Assembly: GCF_049331405.1 (NCBI RefSeq) | Contig: NZ_CP186274.1 | Span: 6,200,001 to 6,264,000 of the forward strand | Length of the DNA stretch: 64,000 bases | Direction of reading: 5' to 3' | Source: PoT sp049331405 | GTDB taxonomy: Bacteria; Planctomycetota; Planctomycetia; Isosphaerales; Isosphaeraceae | Shown: positions 54,842 to 63,023 of the stretch, piece after piece | How the letters are laid out: each line of letters starts with the position of its first letter | How positions within the stretch are numbered: position 1 is the first letter of the stretch | The notes under the pieces: model-generated | The model's input: only the letters and a program-made list of their open reading frames with translations | What the model was told of the DNA's origin: nothing | Databases searched by the model: none | Translations under genes and position numbers: made by a program

Positions 54842-55474
54842 CTACATCCTGATATTGCCGTGGATGAGCGTCGGCAGGTCGTTCCGATCGACGAGGAGGC
54901 ATCCCACCTTCGCGGCCAGTTCCTTGCACTTCCTCGTGAAGGTCGAGTTCGTGATGACGACCGCGACGTGGCAATGGTGATAGGATTTCCCCGTGTGGAC
55001 CTCCTGGACCGCCCCGTTGCCGACGGTCGAGTTCGGATACCCCTTGGCCTGGACCGCGATGCGGCGGCCGTCCTTGATCACGATCAGATCGACGCCCTGA
55101 TCCCCGGTCACCGGGGTGGTTTCGATCTGGTAATTCCAGAATCGGAAGACATCCGCCAGGAAGTCCTCGAATTCGATTCCCGTCAAGCCTCTCCATCGCT
55201 GGCTTGAAAGGTCGGCCCTGGCCAATCTGCGCTCGAGTTCAAGCGCGGCCTGCTCGGCGGCGAGCCTGCGAGCGAGTTCGAGCGCCGCTTGGTCTGCCCG
55301 ATATGTCGATTCGATCCTGAGGTAATCGGCGTGTCGTGCCTCGACGTGGCTCTGGGCGATCCTAAGGTCGCTTTCCGCTCGGGGTAGCTCCGACCTGGCG
55401 ACCTCCAGCACGGCCAATGCGTCGCGTGATTTCGCCACCAGGATTCGGTCACGCGGGAAATAGAGCAATCCGCC
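54842..55474. repeat. 633-bp direct repeat, copy B
   Basis: Identical by eye to 51269-51901. This copy is part of the intact endonuclease gene, so it is the probable source. Confidence 0.88.
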
Positions 55475-55789
55475 AAGCGCTCCACCGGCCAGTACGCAGA
55501 CGAAGAAGACGAATGCGAAGGCGCCGGAGTCGAGCGAAGCCGCCGCGCGGATTGCGATGGCCAAGACAACGCTGATGACCAGGAGGTTGGCGAGTACCCC
55601 GCCTCGCGTCATCGTACGATCCGACCAGGACCTCGCCCAGAGGAGAGGTCGCAGGTGGGAGAGCTCTCGCTCCGCGAGGCTCACAGGTTCGCGAACGCTC
55701 GCCGCATAACGCAAGCGTCGCTCCAGGATATCCTTTGCTTCAGCAAGTTCCGCAGAGGCGCGAGACAGTTCCGCATGAGTCACGGGCAT
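54842..55789 (-). CDS. Membrane-anchored Mrr-type restriction endonuclease-like protein
   Basis: A 315-residue protein. N-terminal helical part (AELSRASAELAEAKDILERR), then two transmembrane segments about 62-110 (VLANLLVISVVLAIAIRAAA; FAFVFFVCVLAGGALGGLL), a long coiled coil (about 120-195), and a C-terminal Mrr-like PD-(D/E)xK nuclease: GIEFEDFLADVF, GDQGVDLIV (Asp) and AVQAKGYPN (QxK). Mrr-type enzymes cut modified DNA; with membrane anchoring this could be a defence or nuclease-effector protein (inference). ATG 55789 chosen (MPVTHAEL). Its 3' two thirds are duplicated at 51269-51901. It is divergent from the Ter operon. Confidence 0.85.
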   Translation of the reverse strand: MPVTHAELSRASAELAEAKDILERRLRYAASVREPVSLAERELSHLRPLLWARSWSDRTMTRGGVLANLLVISVVLAIAIRAAASLDSGAFAFVFFVCVLAGGALGGLLYFPRDRILVAKSRDALAVLEVARSELPRAESDLRIAQSHVEARHADYLRIESTYRADQAALELARRLAAEQAALELERRLARADLSSQRWRGLTGIEFEDFLADVFRFWNYQIETTPVTGDQGVDLIVIKDGRRIAVQAKGYPNSTVGNGAVQEVHTGKSYHHCHVAVVITNSTFTRKCKELAAKVGCLLVDRNDLPTLIHGNIRM

Positions 55790-56124
55790 CGTCGACCGAT
55801 TCTCCGAGATCGAAATGTCAAGGCTTCTCGAGCATTGAGTTGTACGTGATCCCACCTCATTTCTGGATCAAAGGTGGGATCACAAGCCAGTTTCAGACGA
55901 TCCAGTCGTATCTTAACGCTTCTTCCTTGGTTTTATCAAATTTGGTGTAGGGCGTTGAAGGCCAACTTCATAAAGTGTCTTCAAACTTGAACAGCGAGAT
56001 TACAATTTTGGACATTACACTTGAATTTTCAGATCGATTTCTGATATCTCAAAGCATGTGGTAATCGACGTATGTGAACTATGTGTTTCGCGGTGATATT
56101 CAGCGGATCGATTGGGGAATTGCA
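55790..56124. other. Divergent promoter region of the endonuclease gene and Ter operon
   Basis: 335 bp. The stretch 55885-56070 is unusually AT-rich and probably contains the promoter of the terD operon. A perfect inverted repeat lies at 55846-55883. Confidence 0.55.
55846..55883. promoter_or_regulatory. 12-bp inverted repeat with 14-nt loop
   Basis: GTGATCCCACCT (55846-55857) and AGGTGGGATCAC (55872-55883) match perfectly. Between divergent endonuclease and Ter genes, it could be a shared operator, or the scar or end of an inserted element. Confidence 0.5.
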
Positions 56125-56682
56125 ATGGCGATCAATCTACAAAAGGGACAGCGCGTCGATCTGGGTCTGAGCCGGGCGGGAATCGGGCTCGGCTGGGATC
56201 CGAATGAGGGGACCGGCGCCGCTTATGACTTGGACGCATCGGTCTTCATGATCGGAGCCGATGGCAAGATCCCCGAAGATCGGTTCTTCGTGTTCTATAA
56301 CAACCTGGAATCGTTCGATAAGGCGGTGGTCTCCTCGGGCGACGATACGACCGGCGGGAATAGCGAAGGTGACGACGAGACCTTGACCGTCGACTTCGCG
56401 AAACTCGACCCCCGCATCAACGAAATGATCGTGGTCGTCACGATTCACGAGGCCGCCAAGCGAAAGCAGAACTTCGGGCAGATCCGCAACTCCTTCATCC
56501 GGATCTACGACGCCTCGTCGAACGAAGAAATTTGTAAGTACGAACTCGAGGAGGATTTCTCGATCGAGACCGCCGTTGAGTTTGGCCGGCTGTACAAGAA
56601 GAGCGGCAAGTGGAAGTTCGAGGCCGTGGGGAAGGGATACGCGGGCGGACTTCAACACTTCGTCGATAAATACACCGGATGA
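56125..56682 (+). CDS. TerD-family stress protein (first copy)
   Basis: A 185-residue TerD domain protein: MAINLQKGQRVDL, GLGWDPNEGT, YDLDASVFMIGADGK and the calcium-binding stretch SGDDTTGGNSEGDDE (about 71-85). The C-terminal half has EMIVVVTIHEAAKRKQNFGQ and ICKYELEEDF, both typical. TerD proteins bind Ca2+ and act in tellurite, phage and stress resistance through unclear mechanisms. ATG 56125 is used; GGGGA is upstream. First gene of a seven-gene operon. Confidence 0.95.
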   Translation: MAINLQKGQRVDLGLSRAGIGLGWDPNEGTGAAYDLDASVFMIGADGKIPEDRFFVFYNNLESFDKAVVSSGDDTTGGNSEGDDETLTVDFAKLDPRINEMIVVVTIHEAAKRKQNFGQIRNSFIRIYDASSNEEICKYELEEDFSIETAVEFGRLYKKSGKWKFEAVGKGYAGGLQHFVDKYTG

Positions 56683-56759
56683 GTCGACCCACTTCAACTG
56701 CACAGGTCGCGTCTCGGTCGTGCTCGATTCAAGGCTTTCCTGGTCTGGAGCGATAGGCG

Positions 56760-57380
56760 ATGGCGATCTCACTGATAAAAGGCCAGACGATCAACCTCGA
56801 TAAGGAAAAGAACGACTTATCATCCATCACGGTCGGCCTCGGCTGGAAGGTGAAGGAGAAGGACTTCCTCTCCAAGCTCTCCGCCGACGGTGAATTCGAC
56901 CTCGATGCCGTCGCCTTCCTCCTGGATGAGAGTGGCAAGGTCAGCAACGTTGGGGACGATCGACTCGAGGGCGGGGATGTCGTCTTCTTCAATAACCTTA
57001 AGCATCGCTCGGGCGCGATCGTGCATTCCGGCGACAACCTCGTCGGCGGCGAAGGGGTCGAAGACGATGAACAGATCGTCGTCAAGCTCAACGACCTGCG
57101 TCCGGAATACCATCGCATCCTGTTCCTCGTCTCGATCTACCGAGGGAAGAGTAAGGATCAGCACTTCGGCGATATCGAACAGGCCTTCATGCGGGCCGTT
57201 GATAACAAAGGGGTCGAGATCGCTCGCTATAACCTCTCCGACGACGAGTCGCGTCAGGACACACGTACCCTGGTCTTCGGCGAGGTGTATCGCAGGGGCG
57301 ATGGCTGGAAGTTTCGGGCGTTGGGAGAAGGGTACGAGACCGACTCCTTCGTCAGTCTCTTGAAGAAGAAGTACATTTAA
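56760..57380 (+). CDS. TerD-family stress protein (second copy)
   Basis: A 206-residue TerD paralogue: MAISLIKGQTINLDKE, SSITVGLGWKVKEKD, FDLDAVAFLLDESGK, then SGDNLVGGEGVEDDE (about 90-104), the variant calcium site. YHRILFLVSIYRGKSKDQHF and ARYNLSDDES follow. It is 77 bp after the first copy. The two copies differ substantially, so they are old paralogues with perhaps different partners. Confidence 0.95.
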   Translation: MAISLIKGQTINLDKEKNDLSSITVGLGWKVKEKDFLSKLSADGEFDLDAVAFLLDESGKVSNVGDDRLEGGDVVFFNNLKHRSGAIVHSGDNLVGGEGVEDDEQIVVKLNDLRPEYHRILFLVSIYRGKSKDQHFGDIEQAFMRAVDNKGVEIARYNLSDDESRQDTRTLVFGEVYRRGDGWKFRALGEGYETDSFVSLLKKKYI

Positions 57381-57471
57381 GTGGGTTCAAGAAATCGGCT
57401 CGACAGGATCGATGCAGGCCGTTTTCAATCATTTTGAGTCGTCAGCCGGGTCGAGCACGAAGGGATAAATC

Positions 57472-58110
57472 ATGCGGCGGTTGCCAATCTACCTTGTCCT
57501 GGATACTTCCGGCTCGATGATCGGGGAGCCGATCGAGCAGGTGAAATATGGACTCCAGATGCTCGTCTCGGCCCTGAGGCAGGACCCTCAGGCTTTGGAG
57601 ACGGCTTATCTGAGTGTCATCACCTTTGATAGCTCCGCTCGCCAGCTGGTGCCGCTGACGGATCTGGCTTCGTTCCAGCCGCCCGAGATCAAGGCCTCCG
57701 GCTCCACGAACATGGGAGATGCGCTGAAGGTCGTATCCGAGTGCCGCGACCGCGAGGTCGTCAAGGCCGGCGCGGGGGTCCAGGCCGACTGGAAACCGAT
57801 GGTCTTCCTGATGACGGATGGCTCTCCCGACAGCGGTTGGGAGAAGGGATTGGACATCTTCCAGAAGCAGTCCTGGGGCATCGTCGTCGGATGCGCCGTA
57901 GGGGCGGGCAACACGGCCGTCCTGCAGAAGATCGCGGGGGAGTCGGTCGTGAGCCTTGCTTCCACAGACTCGAGCGCGATTGCGGCGTTCTTCAAGTGGG
58001 TCTCGGCCTCGATCATCGTGGGTAGCCAGAGGGTGGAGTCTTCGCGGAAGGAAGTCGGTGGCCTGAACGAACTCCCGCCCCCGCCGCCCGAGATCAACGT
58101 CGTGGTCTGA
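57472..58110 (+). CDS. TerY-like von Willebrand factor A domain protein (first)
   Basis: A 212-residue vWA protein. MIDAS metal site: D11-T-S-G-S15 (LVLDTSGSM), Thr in GSTNMGDAL and Asp in FLMTDGSPDSGW. The C-terminus ends in LPPPPPEINVVV. TerY proteins are thought to be adaptor-like metal-dependent proteins that work with a PP2C phosphatase and a kinase encoded nearby. 91 bp after terD2. Confidence 0.93.
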   Translation: MRRLPIYLVLDTSGSMIGEPIEQVKYGLQMLVSALRQDPQALETAYLSVITFDSSARQLVPLTDLASFQPPEIKASGSTNMGDALKVVSECRDREVVKAGAGVQADWKPMVFLMTDGSPDSGWEKGLDIFQKQSWGIVVGCAVGAGNTAVLQKIAGESVVSLASTDSSAIAAFFKWVSASIIVGSQRVESSRKEVGGLNELPPPPPEINVVV

Positions 58111-58147
58111 GGCACTCACCCTCCCCGCCCAAACCGTGAAGAGACAT

Positions 58148-58783
58148 ATGCGACGACTCCCGGTCTATCTGCTGTTGGACACCTCCGGCTCGATGCGCGG
58201 CGAGCCGATTGAATCGGTCAAGGTCGGCCTGCAGGCGATGATATCCTCGCTGCGCCGCGACCCGCAGGCCCTCGAGTCGGTCCACATCTCGGTGATCACC
58301 TTCGATCGGGATGTGAATGTCGTCGTCCCCTTGACGGCGCTCGAGGATTTCAACCTCCCTCAACTGGTGACCCCCGACTCGGGCCCGACTCACCTGGGCT
58401 TGGCCCTCGAGGAACTCTGCCGGCGAGTTGACAGCGAAGTCGTGAAGAACACCGGCGCGGTCAAGGGCGACTGGAAGCCGATGCTGTTTGTGATGACCGA
58501 CGGCAGCCCATCGGATGCGCTCAAGTATAAAGAGATGATCCCCGAGGTCCGCCAGCGTAACTTCGCGGTCATCGTGGCCTGCGCCGCGGGCCCGAAGGCG
58601 AGGAAGGAGGACCTCATCCCTCTGGCCGATCACGTCCTCAGCCTGGATGCGACCGACAGCTCGACCTTCGCCGCGTTCTTCCAGTACGTCTCCGACGCCG
58701 TGAGCGTCGGCGGTACGAGCATGGGCGTGGTCGCCACCCCGCCGCTCCCGCCGCCTCCGCCCGAGGTCCATGTCGTCTTCTGA
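58148..58783 (+). CDS. TerY-like von Willebrand factor A domain protein (second)
   Basis: A 211-residue vWA protein, clearly paralogous to the previous one. MIDAS: LLLDTSGSM (D11-S15), GPTHLGLAL and FVMTDGSPSDAL. The C-terminal tail LPPPPPEVHVVF nearly repeats the tail of the first TerY. ATG 58148 is chosen with GAAGAGA upstream; a GTG at 58136 is possible. 37 bp after the first TerY. Confidence 0.93.
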   Translation: MRRLPVYLLLDTSGSMRGEPIESVKVGLQAMISSLRRDPQALESVHISVITFDRDVNVVVPLTALEDFNLPQLVTPDSGPTHLGLALEELCRRVDSEVVKNTGAVKGDWKPMLFVMTDGSPSDALKYKEMIPEVRQRNFAVIVACAAGPKARKEDLIPLADHVLSLDATDSSTFAAFFQYVSDAVSVGGTSMGVVATPPLPPPPPEVHVVF

Positions 58784-58842
58784 GGACGGACTCAAGCCGA
58801 GGGCGTCTGGCAGTCTCGTGCAGGTATTCTCCATACCCATGC

Positions 58843-60420
58843 GTGAAGGATGAGGTCGTGATCAATCGCGAAGGCGAGCTGATTGAGGACGGGAAGGATC
58901 CGCATGGCGGCGACGAAGCCCCGGCAGAACTCCAGGTCGGTGCATCCGCGGCGGCGCACTCCGATGTCGGCCCGAGTGGGGATCTCCTCGCGTCGACCGA
59001 AGCCACCCACGACTCGGTGGGGGCCAGCCCTTCGGATCAGGCTCCGGCGAGTCCCTCTGCACCGACCGAGGCGGAGACTCATCCGAGGTCGGTTGCCGAG
59101 CCCTCCACCCCACCTTCCTTACCGACGGCGCCCTCTGTGGAAAAGAAGCCGCCCGGGCCGCCCAAGCAGGCGACACCCTCGCTCAACATCCAGTTCCAGA
59201 TTCCCAATGGGATGGTCGGCAAGGCGTATAACGCCATCGCTTCTGCGGGCGTGCATAAGTCTTCGGAACTCCCCCGAGGCTATCGACCTGAAGACGTCTC
59301 GGTTCGCCCTCTGCGGGTCGACGGGTTGGAACCGCTCGGGCTGCATGAGGAGCCGGATGGCCAGGAGTTGCGGATCGTCGGCGAGCCCAAAGTGGCCGGT
59401 GATCACCCGATCGTCGTCCACTTCTCCGTCTTGCTCAGGGGTGAGGTCTGGGTCAGGGCGCAGAAGCAGGTCGTTTTGACGATCAACCCCGACCCACGCT
59501 CGCTCTGGAAGGACATCGAGCCTGACCCTAACTCGCCCTTCCGCCGTCCTCACGTACATCATTTCCGTGTGGAGGCCGAGGCGGTCCTCCTCGGAGCCAG
59601 CAGGCGAGGCCGGTCTCACGCGAACAAGGGCGAGCATCGCGACGACGATTTTCGAATCGCTCATGCGAGAGGGTTGGGCTGGTATGCCTTGGCCGTTGCG
59701 GATGGAGCCGGCTCGGCACCGGTCTCGCGACGCGGGGCCGAGATCGCCTGCAAGTCCTCAGTGGACTCGCTCAAGACGCATCTGACGACAACGTTCGACG
59801 AGTCGTTCCAGAAGTTGGTGGAATCGTATGCAGGGGGAGACGAAGCGTCGCGCGAAGCACTCCATGATGCCCTGCTCCGGAGCCTTGGCGACGGGGGACG
59901 AGGCGCCTATCAGGCTGTCCTTGCCGAGGCGATGCAGCACGGTCGGCCGATCGAGCATTTCGCCACGACTCTGATCCTGACGATCGCGCGTCGCTATCCT
60001 TGCGGTTGGTTCATCGCGACCATCGCCGTCGGGGACGGAGCGGCCGGCGCCTATCGGGCGAACGGCGAGGTCGTGGTCCTCAACCGCCCGGATACCGGAG
60101 AGTTCGCCGGCCAGACGCGATTCCTCACCATGCCGAAGATCTGGGCCGACGACAGCGAGGTCCGCAGCCGGATCCGGTTCGCGGTCGTCCCCGACCTTGT
60201 CGGGATCGTCGCCATGACGGACGGCGTTTCCGACCCCAAATTCCCGACCGATCGGGATCTCGCCGACCCGGCCCGCTGGCAGGCTTTCTGGGGGGAGATC
60301 TCCGGCGCCGTCGGGCTCAACAAGACCAACACTCAGGCCGCATCGGAACTCCTGGATTGGCTGGGGTTCTGGGCCGTGGGCAATCACGATGACCGGACCA
60401 TTGCACTCCTCCTGCCCTGA
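58843..60420 (+). CDS. PP2C-like phosphatase of the TerY-P system with Ig-like domain
   Basis: A 525-residue protein with GTG start (58843; a GTG at 58858 with AAGGATGAGG upstream is an alternative). Residues 1-110 are disordered, rich in Pro, Ser, Ala and Thr. Residues 115-215 look like a beta-sandwich (NIQFQIPNGMVGKAYNAIAS; DHPIVVHFSVLLRGEVWVRA). Residues 240-525 are a PP2C domain: YALAVADGAGSAPVSRRGAE, FIATIAVGDGAAGAYRANGE, VAMTDGVSDPKFPT and NHDDRTIALLLP. It is the phosphatase of the TerY-phosphatase-kinase triad and is expected to oppose the next gene's kinase. Confidence 0.92.
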   Translation: MKDEVVINREGELIEDGKDPHGGDEAPAELQVGASAAAHSDVGPSGDLLASTEATHDSVGASPSDQAPASPSAPTEAETHPRSVAEPSTPPSLPTAPSVEKKPPGPPKQATPSLNIQFQIPNGMVGKAYNAIASAGVHKSSELPRGYRPEDVSVRPLRVDGLEPLGLHEEPDGQELRIVGEPKVAGDHPIVVHFSVLLRGEVWVRAQKQVVLTINPDPRSLWKDIEPDPNSPFRRPHVHHFRVEAEAVLLGASRRGRSHANKGEHRDDDFRIAHARGLGWYALAVADGAGSAPVSRRGAEIACKSSVDSLKTHLTTTFDESFQKLVESYAGGDEASREALHDALLRSLGDGGRGAYQAVLAEAMQHGRPIEHFATTLILTIARRYPCGWFIATIAVGDGAAGAYRANGEVVVLNRPDTGEFAGQTRFLTMPKIWADDSEVRSRIRFAVVPDLVGIVAMTDGVSDPKFPTDRDLADPARWQAFWGEISGAVGLNKTNTQAASELLDWLGFWAVGNHDDRTIALLLP

Positions 60421-60441
60421 CCTTCAACCGAGGCCTCACCG

Positions 60442-61956
60442 ATGAAGGACATCGTCACGGTCCAGGCCACCGACGGCTCGACCGTCCAGTTCGTCGACGA
60501 GATCATCGGCGCGGGGGGGATGAAGGACGTCTACTTCTCGCCCGATCGATCCTACGTCGTGGCCCTTTTCCGGGAGCCGCAGAACGCGACGAGCCGCGAC
60601 CGCCTTGAGACCATCGTCGGCCGCTATCGCAAGCAGATCTTCGAGGAGGCGGGGGGCGATTACTGGAAGGATCTCTTCTGCTGGCCCACCAAGATCGTCG
60701 AGGTCAAGGGTAAGCTCGGGATCGTCGCGCCGACTTATAAGCCCGAGTTCTTCTTCCAGTATGGATCGAGGAACAACGATTTCCTGGGCATTAAGGGGAA
60801 AGAGAAGCAAGGCAAGTGGTTCGCCTCGGCGAACAACCGCTCGAAATTCCTCGACCCCCGAGAGTTGGGCAACTGGCGGACCTACCTGACGACCTGCATC
60901 AAGATTTGCCGGGCCGTTCATAGGCTTCACGCAACCGGCCTGGCGCATTCGGATCTCTCCTACAGGAACGTCCTGGTAGATCCCGCGGGGGGCAACGCCT
61001 GCATCATCGACATCGATGGACTCGTCGTCCCCGGCAAATATCCCCCCGACGTGATCGGGACGGCCGATTTCATCGCGCCCGAGGTCATCTCCACCTCGAA
61101 ACTGGCGAGGGACGACCCCAAGCGGTGCCTGCCCAGGATCGAGACCGACCGCCATGCGCTTGCGGTCTTGATTTACATGTACCTGCTTTATCGGCATCCG
61201 CTCAACGGCGGAAAGATCCACGACCCAGACCCGGCACGCGACGAGGAGTTGTCGAAGGGGGTGAACGCCCTGTTCGTCGAACATCCCTCCGACCTCTCGA
61301 ATCGCCCGATGGTCGCGTCCGCCAAGCCGAGCGAACTGCCCTGGCTCGACGTGTCGAAGCGGCCCTACTCCATCGCCGGGCCTTATCTCAAGGAACTGTT
61401 CGACCAGGCATTCATCACCGGATTGCACGACCCGTCTCGGCGGCCGTCGGCGAATGACTGGCTCCACGCCCTCGTCAAGACCGTCGACCTGATCCAGCCG
61501 TGCTCGAACCCCGCGTGCGAGCAGAAGTGGTATGTATTCGACAACTCGACGAAGCCGGTCTGCCCCTTCTGCGACACCCGCTATTCCGGCGACCTGCCGA
61601 TCCTCAACCTCTACTCGACCAGGGGTAAGGGAACCTTCCGATCGGATAATCATCGCGTGATGGTCTATCACGACCAGTACCTCTATCAATGGCACGCCGA
61701 CCGTACCGTCTTCCCGAGCGAGAGGCTCACCGCCGATCAGAAGAAGCCGGTCGGATACTTCAAAATTCACGGGAATAAGTGGGTGTTTGTTAATCAAACC
61801 CTCCCGGATATGAAGGAGCTCATCGAGGGAAAGCCCGCCGCCGATGGGATCTCCATCCCGATCAACTCGATGGTTGAACTAACCGACGGCAAGAAGCTGT
61901 TGCTATCGCCGGCCGACGGGGGCCGCCTCATTCATGTCCAGATGGTTCGGGGCTAA
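60442..61956 (+). CDS. TerY-P protein kinase with zinc ribbon
   Basis: A 504-residue kinase. Gly-rich start IIGAGGMKDVYFSPD, catalytic loop HSDLSYRNVLVD (Asp near 170), metal motif DIDG near 190 in place of DFG, and IGTADFIAPEVI as activation segment. The usual VAIK Lys is not evident (VVALFREPQ at that place). After the kinase domain, a zinc ribbon (CSNPACEQKW...CPFCD, about 353-377) and a C-terminal beta domain that may be FHA-like (FRSDNHRVMVYHDQYLYQWH). 21 bp after the phosphatase. A diverged fragment of a second copy lies at 54331-54567. Confidence 0.9.
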   Translation: MKDIVTVQATDGSTVQFVDEIIGAGGMKDVYFSPDRSYVVALFREPQNATSRDRLETIVGRYRKQIFEEAGGDYWKDLFCWPTKIVEVKGKLGIVAPTYKPEFFFQYGSRNNDFLGIKGKEKQGKWFASANNRSKFLDPRELGNWRTYLTTCIKICRAVHRLHATGLAHSDLSYRNVLVDPAGGNACIIDIDGLVVPGKYPPDVIGTADFIAPEVISTSKLARDDPKRCLPRIETDRHALAVLIYMYLLYRHPLNGGKIHDPDPARDEELSKGVNALFVEHPSDLSNRPMVASAKPSELPWLDVSKRPYSIAGPYLKELFDQAFITGLHDPSRRPSANDWLHALVKTVDLIQPCSNPACEQKWYVFDNSTKPVCPFCDTRYSGDLPILNLYSTRGKGTFRSDNHRVMVYHDQYLYQWHADRTVFPSERLTADQKKPVGYFKIHGNKWVFVNQTLPDMKELIEGKPAADGISIPINSMVELTDGKKLLLSPADGGRLIHVQMVRG

Positions 61957-62000
61957 TAAACGAGTTGTCCCGGGCTGCCGGGCATTGAAGGAGCTAAAAT

Positions 62001-63023
62001 ATGAGCTTGCGACGACTTCCCGTCTATCTGCTCCTGGACTGCTCGGAATCGATGATCGGCGACGCGATCGAGGCCGTCCAGCGCGGCGTGGATCTATTGA
62101 TCCGCCAGCTCCGCTCCGACCCTCATGCGCTGGAAACGGTCTATGTTAGCATCATCACCTACCACGCGACGGCCCAGCAGGTCTTGCCCCTGACCGAGCT
62201 CTCCGAAGTCCAGCCGCCGGCGTTGAGCGTCCGGCCGGGGACCTCGCTCGGGGCGGCGCTCAACCTCCTGCGCGAATGCATCAATCGCGAGGTGCGCAAG
62301 ACGACGACGTCGCAGAAGGGGGATTATCGGCCGATCGTCTTCCTCCTGACCGACGGCCAGCCCACCGACGACTGGGAGTCGGTCCAGCAGATGACTTATC
62401 GCCTAACGCATCCCAAGATCGCGAATCTGTACGCGATCGGCTGCGGCGATGACGTCGACTTCGAGACCCTCCATCGCGCGAGCGACATCGTCTTCAAGCT
62501 CCAGGACATGACGCCCCAGACCCTCGGCAAGTTGTTCCTCTGGCTCACCGGCTCGGTCCAGGGAGCGAGCCAGGGTCTCGGCGCGGGGGATCAGGCCGGG
62601 ATCGACCTGACCAAGAAGCCCGAGGATGTTCGCGAGGTCCAACCCGGCTCCGAGCCGACCTACCACGGCCCTGCCCGGCAGGTGTTTTTGAAGCTCTACT
62701 GCAGCAAGGTCCGTCGCCCGTATCTGGTGCGGTATCGCCTCGATGAGGAAGTCGAGGGCTACATGCCGGTCGCCGCACACGTCCTGGAGTCGACGATCGA
62801 CGAAGGCAAAGGGTTCGAGGTCCCTCCCATCAACTCTTCGCTACTCCTGGGCTCTTTCCCTTGCCCCTATTGTTCGAATCCGCACGCCGGGATGTGCAGT
62901 TGCCGGGCGCTCTTCTGCTTGCCCGACGAGGTCAATCCGTCCGTCACGTGCCCGCGATGTCTCAGCCGCATCACGTTGGGGCAGACGGGCGAGGATTTCG
63001 CGATCAATCAGTCGGCGGGCTGA
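62001..63023 (+). CDS. TerY-like vWA protein with C-terminal metal-binding domain (third)
   Basis: A 340-residue protein. vWA domain about 1-205 with MIDAS LLLDCSESM (D13), PGTSLGAAL and FLLTDGQPTDDW. The second half (about 225-340) has a cysteine-rich zinc-ribbon-like region: CPYCSNPHAGMCSC, LFC and CPRCLS. This matches long TerY forms with a metal-binding C-terminus, unlike the two short copies. AAGGAG precedes the ATG. Last gene of the operon; its 3' end overlaps the convergent transporter gene by 20 bp. Confidence 0.92.
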   Translation: MSLRRLPVYLLLDCSESMIGDAIEAVQRGVDLLIRQLRSDPHALETVYVSIITYHATAQQVLPLTELSEVQPPALSVRPGTSLGAALNLLRECINREVRKTTTSQKGDYRPIVFLLTDGQPTDDWESVQQMTYRLTHPKIANLYAIGCGDDVDFETLHRASDIVFKLQDMTPQTLGKLFLWLTGSVQGASQGLGAGDQAGIDLTKKPEDVREVQPGSEPTYHGPARQVFLKLYCSKVRRPYLVRYRLDEEVEGYMPVAAHVLESTIDEGKGFEVPPINSSLLLGSFPCPYCSNPHAGMCSCRALFCLPDEVNPSVTCPRCLSRITLGQTGEDFAINQSAG

